Below are positions 29,085 through 36,663 of a stretch of 64,000 bases of DNA, piece by piece (within the stretch, counting starts at the first letter, position 1; every line of letters starts with the position of its first letter). Source of the DNA: DASUPK01 sp963815665. Its GTDB lineage: Bacteria > Actinomycetota > Thermoleophilia > Solirubrobacterales > 70-9. Location of the stretch: contig CAWFHN010000011.1 of the NCBI GenBank assembly GCA_963815665.1, forward strand, positions 1 to 64,000, read 5' to 3'. The notes under the pieces were generated by a model. It was not told the origin of the DNA, did no database searches, and worked only from the letters and a program-made list of their open reading frames with translations. The translations under genes were made by a program, and so were the position numbers.

Positions 29085-29468
29085 ATGACGAGCTACGCAG
29101 TGATCGAGACAGGCGGCAAGCAGTACCGCGTCGAGAAGGGCTCGACCCTCCTCGTCGATCGCCTGACCGCGAAGGAGGGCGACAAGGTGGATCTCCGCCC
29201 GGTCGCCTTCCGGGACAAGGAGATGGTGCTCGGCAAGGACCTCGAGAAGGTCAAGGTCGAGGCCAAGGTCGCCGGCCACGAGCGCGGCCCCAAGATCCGG
29301 GTCTTCAAGTACCGGGCGAAGAAGGGCTACCGCAAACGCGCCGGACACCGCTCCGAGCTCACCCGCCTCGAGATCACCGACGTGAAGATGCTCGCCAGAA
29401 AACCGGCGGCCACAAGAACCGCCGCCGCATCTACCGCCAAGAAGGAGGAAGCCGCAGATGGCTCATAA
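29085..29468 (+). CDS. rplU: 50S ribosomal protein L21
   Basis: 127 residues. The L21 signature YAVIETGGKQYRVEKG is at the N-terminus and YRAKKGYRKRAGHRSELTRL near the end. The last 25 residues are an Ala/Lys-rich extension beyond the usual about 103. ATG at 29085 chosen; a GTG directly before it (29082) is in frame. It overlaps rpmA by 11 nt. Confidence 0.96.
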   Translation: MTSYAVIETGGKQYRVEKGSTLLVDRLTAKEGDKVDLRPVAFRDKEMVLGKDLEKVKVEAKVAGHERGPKIRVFKYRAKKGYRKRAGHRSELTRLEITDVKMLARKPAATRTAAASTAKKEEAADGS

Positions 29469-29709
29469 GAAGGGACTCGGATCGAGCCGGAACGGCCGCG
29501 ACTCCAACCCGAAGTACCTGGGGGTCAAGGTGTTCGCCGGCCAGGTCGTGAACGGCGGCGAGATCATCGTCAGGCAGCGGGGCACCCGCTTCCGTCCCGG
29601 CAACGGGGTGGGGATCGGCCGGGATCACTCGATCTTCGCCACGCGTCCGGGCGTCGTGCAGTTCAGCACCGGCCGCCGCGGCCGCACGATCTCGGTCGTC
29701 GAGAGCTGA
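29458..29709 (+). CDS. rpmA: 50S ribosomal protein L27
   Basis: 83 residues, standard length. It opens MAHKKGLGSSRNGRDSNPKY and contains IIVRQRGTRFRPGNGVGIGR. Its N-terminal tail reaches the peptidyl-transferase centre. Start ATG follows AAGGAGGAA inside the rplU 3' end, so the two genes are translationally coupled. Confidence 0.97.
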   Translation: MAHKKGLGSSRNGRDSNPKYLGVKVFAGQVVNGGEIIVRQRGTRFRPGNGVGIGRDHSIFATRPGVVQFSTGRRGRTISVVES

Positions 29710-29742
29710 GCGCGTTTCCCCGCCGGGATGCGGGGTAAGCGC
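29710..29742 (+). terminator. Terminator hairpin after rpmA
   Basis: CCCCGC (29718-29723) pairs with GCGGGG (29730-29735), extended by GCGC on both sides (29710-29713 and 29739-29742). It closes the rng-rplU-rpmA group. There is no T-run. Confidence 0.55.
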
Positions 29743-29770
29743 AAAGGCTCATGCTCTCGACCATGAGGAG

Positions 29771-30076
29771 GTGGGCCGCGTGCTCACGATCACCCCAGAG
29801 GCCTCTAATGCCATCCGTGGAATCCTCTCCGCGTCGGATGCGCCCGACGGCTCGATGTTTCGCATCAGCCCGGAGGGCCAGAACGGAGATGCGCCCGGGC
29901 CCAGCCTGACCGTGACGGTAATCGAGGAGCCCCCGCCCGACGACGAGATCGTCGAAGGCGAGGAGGTCGCGGTCGCCGTGGAGCCGAGCGCCGCTGCGAT
30001 TCTCGAGGACAAGCAGCTGGACGCGACCGTGGTCGGCGACAAGATCAACTTCAGCATCGGCGAGCAGGCCGCCTAG
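29771..30076 (+). CDS. HesB/IscA-like protein lacking cysteines
   Basis: 101 residues. The start 'LTITPEASNAIRGILSASDA' and the strand pattern that follows resemble A-type iron-sulfur carrier (HesB) proteins, but the three conserved cysteines are absent and the middle is acidic (EEPPPDDEIVEGEEVAV). It cannot carry a cluster in the normal way. Start uncertain: GTG 29771 or GTG 29780. Proteins of this shape are widespread in actinobacteria with no assigned role. Confidence 0.55.
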   Translation: MGRVLTITPEASNAIRGILSASDAPDGSMFRISPEGQNGDAPGPSLTVTVIEEPPPDDEIVEGEEVAVAVEPSAAAILEDKQLDATVVGDKINFSIGEQAA

Positions 30077-30144
30077 CGGGGCGCTGGACCGCCTGTCCCG
30101 CAGCTTTGGACAGCCGGGCGGTGTTCGCGAACGGGAGCCTTTCC

Positions 30145-30150
30145 TAGCCT
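30145..30150 (+). promoter_or_regulatory. -10 element (TAGCCT)
   Basis: TAGCCT ends 6 nt before the ATG at 30157 and supports that start over the TTG at 30151. Confidence 0.45.
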
Positions 30151-30156
30151 TTGTGC

Positions 30157-30930
30157 ATGGCCTCTCGCCCGCTGATCGGGGTTACCACGTCCGAGGTGCG
30201 CGTCGCCGAGGAGGTCCACCGGGCCGCCGAGGGTGAGCCCCCGCGCCCCGAGATGGCTCTCGGGCTCACCTACCTGAAGGCGATCGAGCGCGCGGGCGGC
30301 ATTCCGGTCGCGATTCCCCCGCTGGGGCCGGAGGCGGTCACCCCGCTGGTCGAGCGGCTCAGCGGTCTTTGCCTGTCGGGCGGCCCGGACATCCATCCCT
30401 CGGCGTACGGCGCCGATCCGCATCCCGCCCTGGGCCCGACCTGGCGCGAGCTCGACCTCGCCGAGATCGCCCTGGCGCGGGCAGCCGACCGGCGCGGGCT
30501 CCCGATCCTGGCGATCTGCCGCGGCGCGCAGGCGCTCAACGTCGCCCGCCGCGGGACCCTCTTCCAGCATCTGCCCGAGTCCGGAGGCGAGGTGGACCAC
30601 CGCCCGGGCGACTACGGCCCGGACGTGGCTCACTCGGTCGAGATCGAGCCCGACAGCCTGCTCGCCGAGGCGCTCGGCGCGACGACGCTCGACGTCCCTT
30701 CGTACCACCACCAGGCGGCCGACGAGCTCGGCCGCGAGCTGCGGGCGGTCGCCTGGTCGCCGGATGGGATCGTCGAGGGGATCGAGGCGATCAACCGCGG
30801 CTTCGTGATCGGAGTGCAGTGGCACGCGGAGGGGGATGCGCCCGAGAACGGCAGGCTGTTCCGCAGCTTCGTCAAGGCGGCCGGGTTGCGCGACTCGGCG
30901 AAGCGCGAGCCCGTTCCGGTCCCGGCGTAG
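30157..30930 (+). CDS. Gamma-glutamyl-GABA hydrolase-like class I amidotransferase
   Basis: 257 residues, peptidase C26 family (PuuD-like). The nucleophile elbow is LAICRGAQALNVA and the catalytic His lies in GVQWHAEGD; the N-terminus RPLIGVTTSEVR is typical. Family members release glutamate from gamma-glutamyl conjugates such as gamma-glutamyl-GABA in putrescine breakdown. No other putrescine genes are near, so the substrate is unproven. Confidence 0.83.
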   Translation: MASRPLIGVTTSEVRVAEEVHRAAEGEPPRPEMALGLTYLKAIERAGGIPVAIPPLGPEAVTPLVERLSGLCLSGGPDIHPSAYGADPHPALGPTWRELDLAEIALARAADRRGLPILAICRGAQALNVARRGTLFQHLPESGGEVDHRPGDYGPDVAHSVEIEPDSLLAEALGATTLDVPSYHHQAADELGRELRAVAWSPDGIVEGIEAINRGFVIGVQWHAEGDAPENGRLFRSFVKAAGLRDSAKREPVPVPA

Positions 30931-30970
30931 ATCCGGGAAATACCCCCTGTATTCGGACGGGCGCGCCCTG

Positions 30971-30976
30971 TAGGTT
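30971..30976 (+). promoter_or_regulatory. -10 element (TAGGTT)
   Basis: TAGGTT ends 6 nt before the GTG at 30983 (leaderless pattern). Confidence 0.45.
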
Positions 30977-30982
30977 GGCGCC

Positions 30983-32944
30983 GTGCTGCGCCGACCCGGA
31001 AGGTTGGCCGCGTCCCTTGCCGCGGCTGCGTCCGCCTCGCTCATGCTCACGGCAAGCGCCGTGGCCGATACCTCCGCCGACCAGGAGCAGCTCGTGGGGG
31101 CCTATGCGCCGCACCTGATGCTGCGGGAGCAGACGGCGGACGACAACTGCCACACGAGGGAGGAGCAGTACAGCCCGCCGACGTCGGTGGACCTCGTCCT
31201 CGCCAACCCGGCCGTGAAGCTCGTCCACTACGTCGGCGGCAGGGATGTACCGATCAAGACCGCTCCGTCCGCGGCCGACATCGCGGGCCTGGGCGACGAC
31301 TACTACCTCGATCTCCCGGGCGACCCGCTCGACGTCATGTGCCCGAAGAAGGGCAGCTACGCGAAGGACTTCCAGGCCCTCAGGAACGCCGGCAAGGCGC
31401 CGGCGATCACCTACGCCCACATCGCCACCGAGCCGGGCTACAGCGGCCTGGTCGTGCAGTACTGGTTCTTCTACTACTTCAACCAGTTCAACGACGTTCA
31501 CGAGGGCGACTGGGAGGGGATGCAGATCTCCTTCGATGCGGACACTCCGGCCGAGGCCCTCGCGCGGGGCCCGTCGCAGATCGCCCTCTTTCAGCACGCC
31601 GGTGGAGAGCGCGCCAACTGGAACGACACCAAGGTTCAGAAGGACGGCAACCACCCGATCGTCTATCCGGCGGCAGGGTCGCACGCCACCTTCTACGACA
31701 ACGCGATCTACATTCAGAACGGCTCGCACGGATCGGGCGTTGGCTGCGACGACACCGAGTCGCCACACGTCGAGTCCAATCCGCGACCGGAGATCATCCC
31801 AACGGCCGCGGCGCCGGGCAGCAAGTTCCAGTGGCTGAGCTTTCTGGGTCACTGGGGACAGCGTGAGAAGGGATTCAACAACGGCCCACAGGGGCCGACG
31901 ACGAAGCGGCAGTGGCTCCGCCCCTTCACCTGGATGGACGGCATCCGCCAGGACAGCCCGCGTCTGCCGGGCGGGGCGGTGCTCGGCCCGGCCGCGTCCA
32001 CCGCGTTCTGCGGCGCGATCGAGGGCGTGTCGGAGTTCATCAATCTGGAGGCGAAGAGCACGATCGGCGCCATCCTGCTCGGCGTGATGCTCCTCCTGCT
32101 GATCCTTGTGCCGATCCTCCTGACCCGCTGGCGCCCGGTCGACCTCTCCACCCTCCGTCATCGTTGGGCGTTCGGACAGCTGCTTCGCGGGTCCCGCCAG
32201 CTCTACGGGCGGCACTGGCGCACGTTCATGGCCCTCGCCTTCGTCGGCTTTGTCATCCTGGTCGCGCTTCAAGGCCTTCAGTACCTGCTGGTCCAGATCA
32301 ACGGGGGAAGCAACAACTTCACCCTTCGGGCGTATCCCTTCGGAGGGACGCTGGAGTTCAGCGGCTCAATCGACGGAATATCCCAGCCGGTCGGGTTCGC
32401 GATCGTCGGCGGGGCGGTGGTTGCCTACATGCGCTTCTTGGTCGAGGGCGAGCCCGGCGGTCTCAAAGCCTCATACGGCTTCATGTACGAGCGGCTCTGG
32501 CGTCTGGTCGCCGCTCAGCTGCTCGCCATCGTCCTCACTTCGCTGATGGTGATCACGATCATCGGGATCCCGTTCGCCGCTTACTTCTACTTCGCCTGGC
32601 AGTTCGTCCAGCAGGAGATCATCTTCAAGGACGCGCGGATGCGCGATGCCTTCCGCGGCAGCCACGCTCTCGTTCGTGGCCATTGGTGGCGCACCCTGGC
32701 CATGATCGGTCTCCTCACGCTGCTTGCCCTGGTTGCCGGACCGGTGCTCGGGTTCTTCCTGATCTTCGCGAACCTCTCGCCGGTCCTGGTCAACCTGATC
32801 GGCTCGGTCGTCTACGGCCTGCTCATTCCGTACGTCGCCATCGGCCGCACGCTGCTCTACTTCGATCTCGGCGCCCGGGAAGCGGCTGGAGCGCCGACTC
32901 GACGACGCCGCCTGCGCCTGAGGCCCCGCCCCGCGTCGAGCTAG
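30983..32944 (+). CDS. Vps62-like extracellular domain fused to a multi-pass membrane domain
   Basis: 653 residues. A signal sequence (ASLAAAASASLMLTASAVA) is followed by a domain of about 310 residues resembling the VPS62/DUF946 group: YAPHLMLREQ, DDYYLDLPGDPLDVMC, VVQYWFFYYFNQFNDVHEGD, WEGMQISF. After residue about 350 come six or so membrane helices (LLGVMLLLLILVPILL and later) and a basic tail. The extracellular domain's ligand is unknown. The membrane half resembles proteins annotated with glycerophosphodiester-phosphodiesterase membrane domains. It is probably a surface sensor or transport accessory. Confidence 0.65.
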   Translation: MLRRPGRLAASLAAAASASLMLTASAVADTSADQEQLVGAYAPHLMLREQTADDNCHTREEQYSPPTSVDLVLANPAVKLVHYVGGRDVPIKTAPSAADIAGLGDDYYLDLPGDPLDVMCPKKGSYAKDFQALRNAGKAPAITYAHIATEPGYSGLVVQYWFFYYFNQFNDVHEGDWEGMQISFDADTPAEALARGPSQIALFQHAGGERANWNDTKVQKDGNHPIVYPAAGSHATFYDNAIYIQNGSHGSGVGCDDTESPHVESNPRPEIIPTAAAPGSKFQWLSFLGHWGQREKGFNNGPQGPTTKRQWLRPFTWMDGIRQDSPRLPGGAVLGPAASTAFCGAIEGVSEFINLEAKSTIGAILLGVMLLLLILVPILLTRWRPVDLSTLRHRWAFGQLLRGSRQLYGRHWRTFMALAFVGFVILVALQGLQYLLVQINGGSNNFTLRAYPFGGTLEFSGSIDGISQPVGFAIVGGAVVAYMRFLVEGEPGGLKASYGFMYERLWRLVAAQLLAIVLTSLMVITIIGIPFAAYFYFAWQFVQQEIIFKDARMRDAFRGSHALVRGHWWRTLAMIGLLTLLALVAGPVLGFFLIFANLSPVLVNLIGSVVYGLLIPYVAIGRTLLYFDLGAREAAGAPTRRRRLRLRPRPASS

Positions 32945-32949
32945 CCCTC

Positions 32950-32955
32950 TAACTT
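32950..32955 (+). promoter_or_regulatory. -10 element (TAACTT) of obgE
   Basis: TAACTT ends 6 nt before the GTG at 32962. Confidence 0.45.
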
Positions 32956-32961
32956 CGCGTC

Positions 32962-34245
32962 GTGCTCTTCGACCGAGCGAAGATCTACGTCGAGGGCGGC
33001 CGCGGCGGCAACGGCGTGGTCAGCTTTCGCCGCGAGGCCCACGTGCCGCGGGGCGGGCCCGACGGCGGCGACGGCGGGCGCGGGGGCGACGTCGTGCTGG
33101 TCTGCGACGCGCAGCGGCGCGACCTCGCCTCGCTCGGGCGGAGCCGCCATTTCCGCGCGGGGAGGGGGAAGCACGGCGAGGGCAGCCGGAGGCACGGCGA
33201 GCGCGGGGAGGATCAGGTGATCCCGGTCCCGCCCGGGACCGTGGTGCACGGCCTGGACGGGTCTGAAACGGAGCTTCTGGCTGACGGCCAGCGGCTGGTC
33301 GCAGCAGGCGGCGGCTCCGGCGGACACGGCAACAAGCGCTTTGCGACCTCGACCCGCCAGGCACCCCGCTTCGCCGAGAAGGGGCTCGACGGCGAGTCCG
33401 GTGAGATCGAGCTTCAGCTGAAGCTGCTGGCAGACGTCGGGCTGGTCGGTTTGCCGAACGCGGGCAAGTCCTCGCTGCTTTCCCGGCTGACGCGCGCCGA
33501 TCCCAAGGTGGCCGGCTACCCGTTCACGACGGTCGAGCCGAACCTCGGGACGATCGAGCTCGGGGACCGGCAGCTCGTGATCGCGGACATCCCGGGTCTG
33601 ATCGAGGGAGCTGCGGAGGGCGCCGGCCTCGGCCACGAGTTCCTCGCCCATCTCGAGCGCTGCCGGGTGCTGGTGCATCTGGTCGAGGTGGAGCCCTCGG
33701 AGGGGGATCCCGGATCCAACTACGAGACCGTCCGCGGCGAGCTCGCCGGCTACGGTGCCGGGCTCGACGGCCTGCCGGAGATCATCGCCCTGTCGAAGGT
33801 GGATCTGATTCCCGAGGAAGATGCCGGGCGAGCCGTATCGGAGTGGCGAGAGAGGAATGCCTCGCACGCCTCGGCCGTGCTCGGGATCTCCTCGGCCACG
33901 GGGGCCGGCCTGGAGGCGCTGACGCAGGCGATCTTCGCCACGCTCCCTGAGGAGTCGTCCGCCGTCGCTGCGAGCGACGGGGAGTTCGAGGCCGAGCACC
34001 GCGTGTATCGGCCCGGGGAGGAGGAGGGCTTCGACGTCCTCCCGGAGGGCGACGGGCGGTTCCGGATCGCGGGGCGCGGCATCGAGCTGCTGGTGGCGCG
34101 TCACGACCTGGAGAACGAGGAGGCGCTCGACTACCTGGAGGGGCGCCTGCGGGAGATCGGGGTGATCGCGGCCCTCGAGCGCGCCGGTTTCGAGCCCGGC
34201 GACGAGGTGGTCGTCGGCGACCTCGAGTTCGAGTTGGACCCGTAG
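32962..34245 (+). CDS. obgE: GTPase ObgE/CgtA
   Basis: 427 residues. The glycine-rich Obg domain (YVEGGRGGNGVVSFRREAHV, GGPDGGDGGRGGDVV) is followed by the G domain (GLPNAGKSSLL P-loop; DIPGLIEGAAEGAGLGHEFL switch II; SKVDL G4). A C-terminal OCT domain with VYRPGEEEGFDVLPEGDG ends the chain. It acts in 50S assembly and stress control. It follows the ribosomal protein genes and precedes proB-proA, a usual actinobacterial order. Confidence 0.97.
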   Translation: MLFDRAKIYVEGGRGGNGVVSFRREAHVPRGGPDGGDGGRGGDVVLVCDAQRRDLASLGRSRHFRAGRGKHGEGSRRHGERGEDQVIPVPPGTVVHGLDGSETELLADGQRLVAAGGGSGGHGNKRFATSTRQAPRFAEKGLDGESGEIELQLKLLADVGLVGLPNAGKSSLLSRLTRADPKVAGYPFTTVEPNLGTIELGDRQLVIADIPGLIEGAAEGAGLGHEFLAHLERCRVLVHLVEVEPSEGDPGSNYETVRGELAGYGAGLDGLPEIIALSKVDLIPEEDAGRAVSEWRERNASHASAVLGISSATGAGLEALTQAIFATLPEESSAVAASDGEFEAEHRVYRPGEEEGFDVLPEGDGRFRIAGRGIELLVARHDLENEEALDYLEGRLREIGVIAALERAGFEPGDEVVVGDLEFELDP

Positions 34246-34322
34246 CGGCCACCAGGCCGCTCCACTTTGGAGCGGAGGGCGAAGCCCGTAGCGACTTGTG
34301 CTGGGCGGCCGCTTGTGGCCGC
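34245..34322. repeat. Dispersed structured repeat D (homologous to 17584-17662)
   Basis: Ends are inverted: GCGGCCAC (34245-34252) with GTGGCCGC (34315-34322). The left end GGCCACCAGGCCGCT and the right end GCTGGGCGGCCGCT are identical to repeat C, as is AGCGACTT inside. It lies between obgE and the proB promoter, overlapping the obgE stop codon by one base. Confidence 0.75.
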
Positions 34323-34356
34323 GATCTGATGGTGAAGCCATCAACCGAGACGTACC

Positions 34357-34362
34357 TACAAT
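34357..34362 (+). promoter_or_regulatory. -10 element (TACAAT) of proB
   Basis: TACAAT, a near-perfect -10 sequence, ends 9 nt before the ATG at 34372. Confidence 0.5.
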
Positions 34363-34371
34363 CGCCGCGCC

Positions 34372-35460
34372 ATGACCGTGGTCGCGAAACTCGGCTCATC
34401 CATCGTCGCCGGAGATCAGGGCGCGCTCCGCAGCGACGTGCTCGACCGCGTCTGCGCGCAGGTCGCCGTGCTCCACGCGGGGGGCGAGAACGTCGTCATG
34501 GTCACCTCCGGCGCCATCGCCCGCGGCATGCGGGTGCTCGAGCTGCCGCGGCGTCCCTCAGCGATCGACGAGCTCCAGGCGGCCTCGGCCGTGGGACAGG
34601 GCAGCCTCTTCAGGGCCTACGAGGAGCGCCTCGCGCAGGGAGACGTCCGCGCGGCGCAGGTCCTGCTCACCGCCTCGGACCTGCAGCTGCGGACGCACTA
34701 CCTGAACGCGCGGCAGACGCTCAGCCGGCTGCTCGACTGGCGAGTGGTCCCCGTGGTGAACGAGAACGACACGACGGCCACTGACGAGATCACCTTCGGA
34801 GACAACGACTTCCTGGCGGCGCAGGTCGCGATCATGCTCGAGGCGCGGCTGCTCGTCCTGCTCACCGACCAGACCGGCCTCTACACGAAGGATCCGCGGC
34901 GCCATGACGACGCCGAGCTGGTCACCGAGGTCGCGAGCGAGTCGCAGCTCGCCGGATACGAGATCGGCGAGCACACCTCGCCCTTCGGCCTGGGCGGGAT
35001 GCGCAGCAAGGTCGCGGCCGCCGGGATGGCCGGCGCCTCCGGCATCGGGGCTGTGATCTGCGACGGGACCGCGGAGGGGACGCTGCTGGCGGCCGCCGGC
35101 GGCGAGGCCACTGGAACCCGCTTCTCGCCGCACCCCGAGCGCACGCCGAGCTTCAAGCTCTGGCTGCGCTACGCGAAGCCGAGCCACGGCAAGCTGCTCG
35201 TCGACGACGGGGCCGCTCGCGTGCTGCGCGAGAGCGGCAGCAGCCTGCTGCCGGTCGGGATCACCGAGGTCGACGGCGAGTTCGACGCGGGCGACGCGGT
35301 CGACGTGACCAGCGACGGCAAGACGATCGGCAAGGGGATCGTCAACTACTCAGCCGACGAGCTGCGCCGGATCAAGGGACTTCGGACGGACAAGGTGCGC
35401 GAGCTGCTCCCGCACGCCTCGGAGGAGGCGGTGCACCGCGACTACTTCGTCCTGACGTAG
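34372..35460 (+). CDS. proB: Glutamate 5-kinase
   Basis: 362 residues. First step of proline synthesis: phosphorylates glutamate. The amino-acid-kinase domain shows VVAKLGSSIVAGDQG, VTSGAIARGM, NENDTTATDEITFGDNDFLA and GLGGMRSKVAAA. A C-terminal PUA domain (HGKLLVDDGAARVLRESGSS) is present, as in the longer bacterial type. Its partner proA lies 5.7 kb downstream, with a transporter, an oxidation pair and a DJ-1 protein between. Confidence 0.96.
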   Translation: MTVVAKLGSSIVAGDQGALRSDVLDRVCAQVAVLHAGGENVVMVTSGAIARGMRVLELPRRPSAIDELQAASAVGQGSLFRAYEERLAQGDVRAAQVLLTASDLQLRTHYLNARQTLSRLLDWRVVPVVNENDTTATDEITFGDNDFLAAQVAIMLEARLLVLLTDQTGLYTKDPRRHDDAELVTEVASESQLAGYEIGEHTSPFGLGGMRSKVAAAGMAGASGIGAVICDGTAEGTLLAAAGGEATGTRFSPHPERTPSFKLWLRYAKPSHGKLLVDDGAARVLRESGSSLLPVGITEVDGEFDAGDAVDVTSDGKTIGKGIVNYSADELRRIKGLRTDKVRELLPHASEEAVHRDYFVLT

Positions 35461-36653
35461 GTGCCTCGGCTGCTACTGCGCGACGGCAGGCGCTCCGGCA
35501 GGCGCTCCGGCAGGGGGCCGCGGGGCTGGTCGCGCAGCTGACTCAGGCTGCCGCGGGGCTCGGGATCATCCTCGTGGTCCGGGAGGCGGGCGGCTCGCTG
35601 TCGCTGGCGGGCGCGGCCGCCGGCGCCTTCCTCGTCGCGACCGGGGCGGCTCGCCCGGTGCAGGGCCGCCTGATCGATCGGCACGGCCCGCCGCCTGTGC
35701 TGATCCCCTGCGCGGCGATCCACCTCGCCGGGTTCGGCGGGTTGGTCGCCTGGACGCAGCTCGTCGGCGCGACCTGGCCGGTTCTGCTCTTCGCGATCCC
35801 GATCGGCCTGGGGGAGCCGCCGGTCTCGGCCAGCATGCGGATCACCTGGGGACGGATGGCGAACGCGGAGGATCGGACGGCGGCGTACAGCGTCGTCACG
35901 CTGACACAGGAGCTCGCGGTGCTCCTCGGGCCGCTGCTGCTGGCGGCGATCGTTGCGGTGGCGTCGGCTGCGGCGGCCGTCCTCGTCGTCGCGGGTCTCG
36001 CCGGCGCGGGGACGGTCGTGCTCGCGATCGTGATGCCTCGGCACCTGCACCAGGGCCCTGCGCCGAGCAGAAGGCGCGCCTTGAGATCGAAAGGGGTCCG
36101 CACGGCGCTCTCGGTCAACCTCTTCTTCGCCCTCGCGCTGGGTTGCATCGAGCTCGGGATTCCGGCGCTGGCCGGCGATCGCGGCGTCCCGGCGCTCAGC
36201 GGCGTGATGCTGGCTGTGATGTCGGTGGGTGGAGTCCTCGGCGCGATCGCCTACGCCGCACGCCGATGGGGCCTGACCGCCTCCGCTCGGCTGGCGCTCC
36301 TGCTGGCCGCGTACACCGTGACGATCGTCCCCCTGATCGGCACCCCGTCATTCGCGCTGATGGTCATCCCGCTGCTGCTCGCCGGCGCGGCGCTCAACCC
36401 GATCGTCACGACCGTCGCTCTGCTGGTCGAGGACCACGCGGGCGCCGCGGCGGCTGAGGCATTCGGCTGGCAGTCCACTTCGCTGGCCATGGGGGCGGCC
36501 GCGGGAAACGCGCTGTCCGGCCCGCTCGCTCAGCATCACGGGGCCTCGGCCGCCTTCGCCGCGGGGGCGATCGCGGCCACCCTGGCGACGATCCTGGCCA
36601 TCCTCGCGCGTCGCCGGCTCGCGACTGGCCAGGCAGCCAGTCCAACCTACTAG
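35461..36653 (+). CDS. MFS-like transporter; probable one-base deletion near 35484
   Basis: About 397 residues with eleven or twelve membrane segments rich in Ala, Gly and Leu, typical of a major-facilitator protein: LPR-like GRLIDRHGPPPVL between helices 2 and 3, and GPLLLAAIVAVASAAAAVLV later. The first standard in-frame start is GTG 35574, which would remove most of helix 1 (GLVAQLTQAAAGLGIILVV). GTG 35461, right after the proB stop, reads VPRLLLRD and then must change frame to reach RQALRQALRQGAAGLV; one base (probably a C) is missing near 35484. The substrate is unknown. Confidence 0.75.
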
Positions 36654-36656
36654 AGT
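36651..36656 (+). promoter_or_regulatory. -10 element (TAGAGT)
   Basis: TAGAGT includes the MFS stop codon and ends 7 nt before the ATG at 36664, which supports that start over GTG 36655. Confidence 0.4.
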
Positions 36657-36663
36657 GCCCTCG

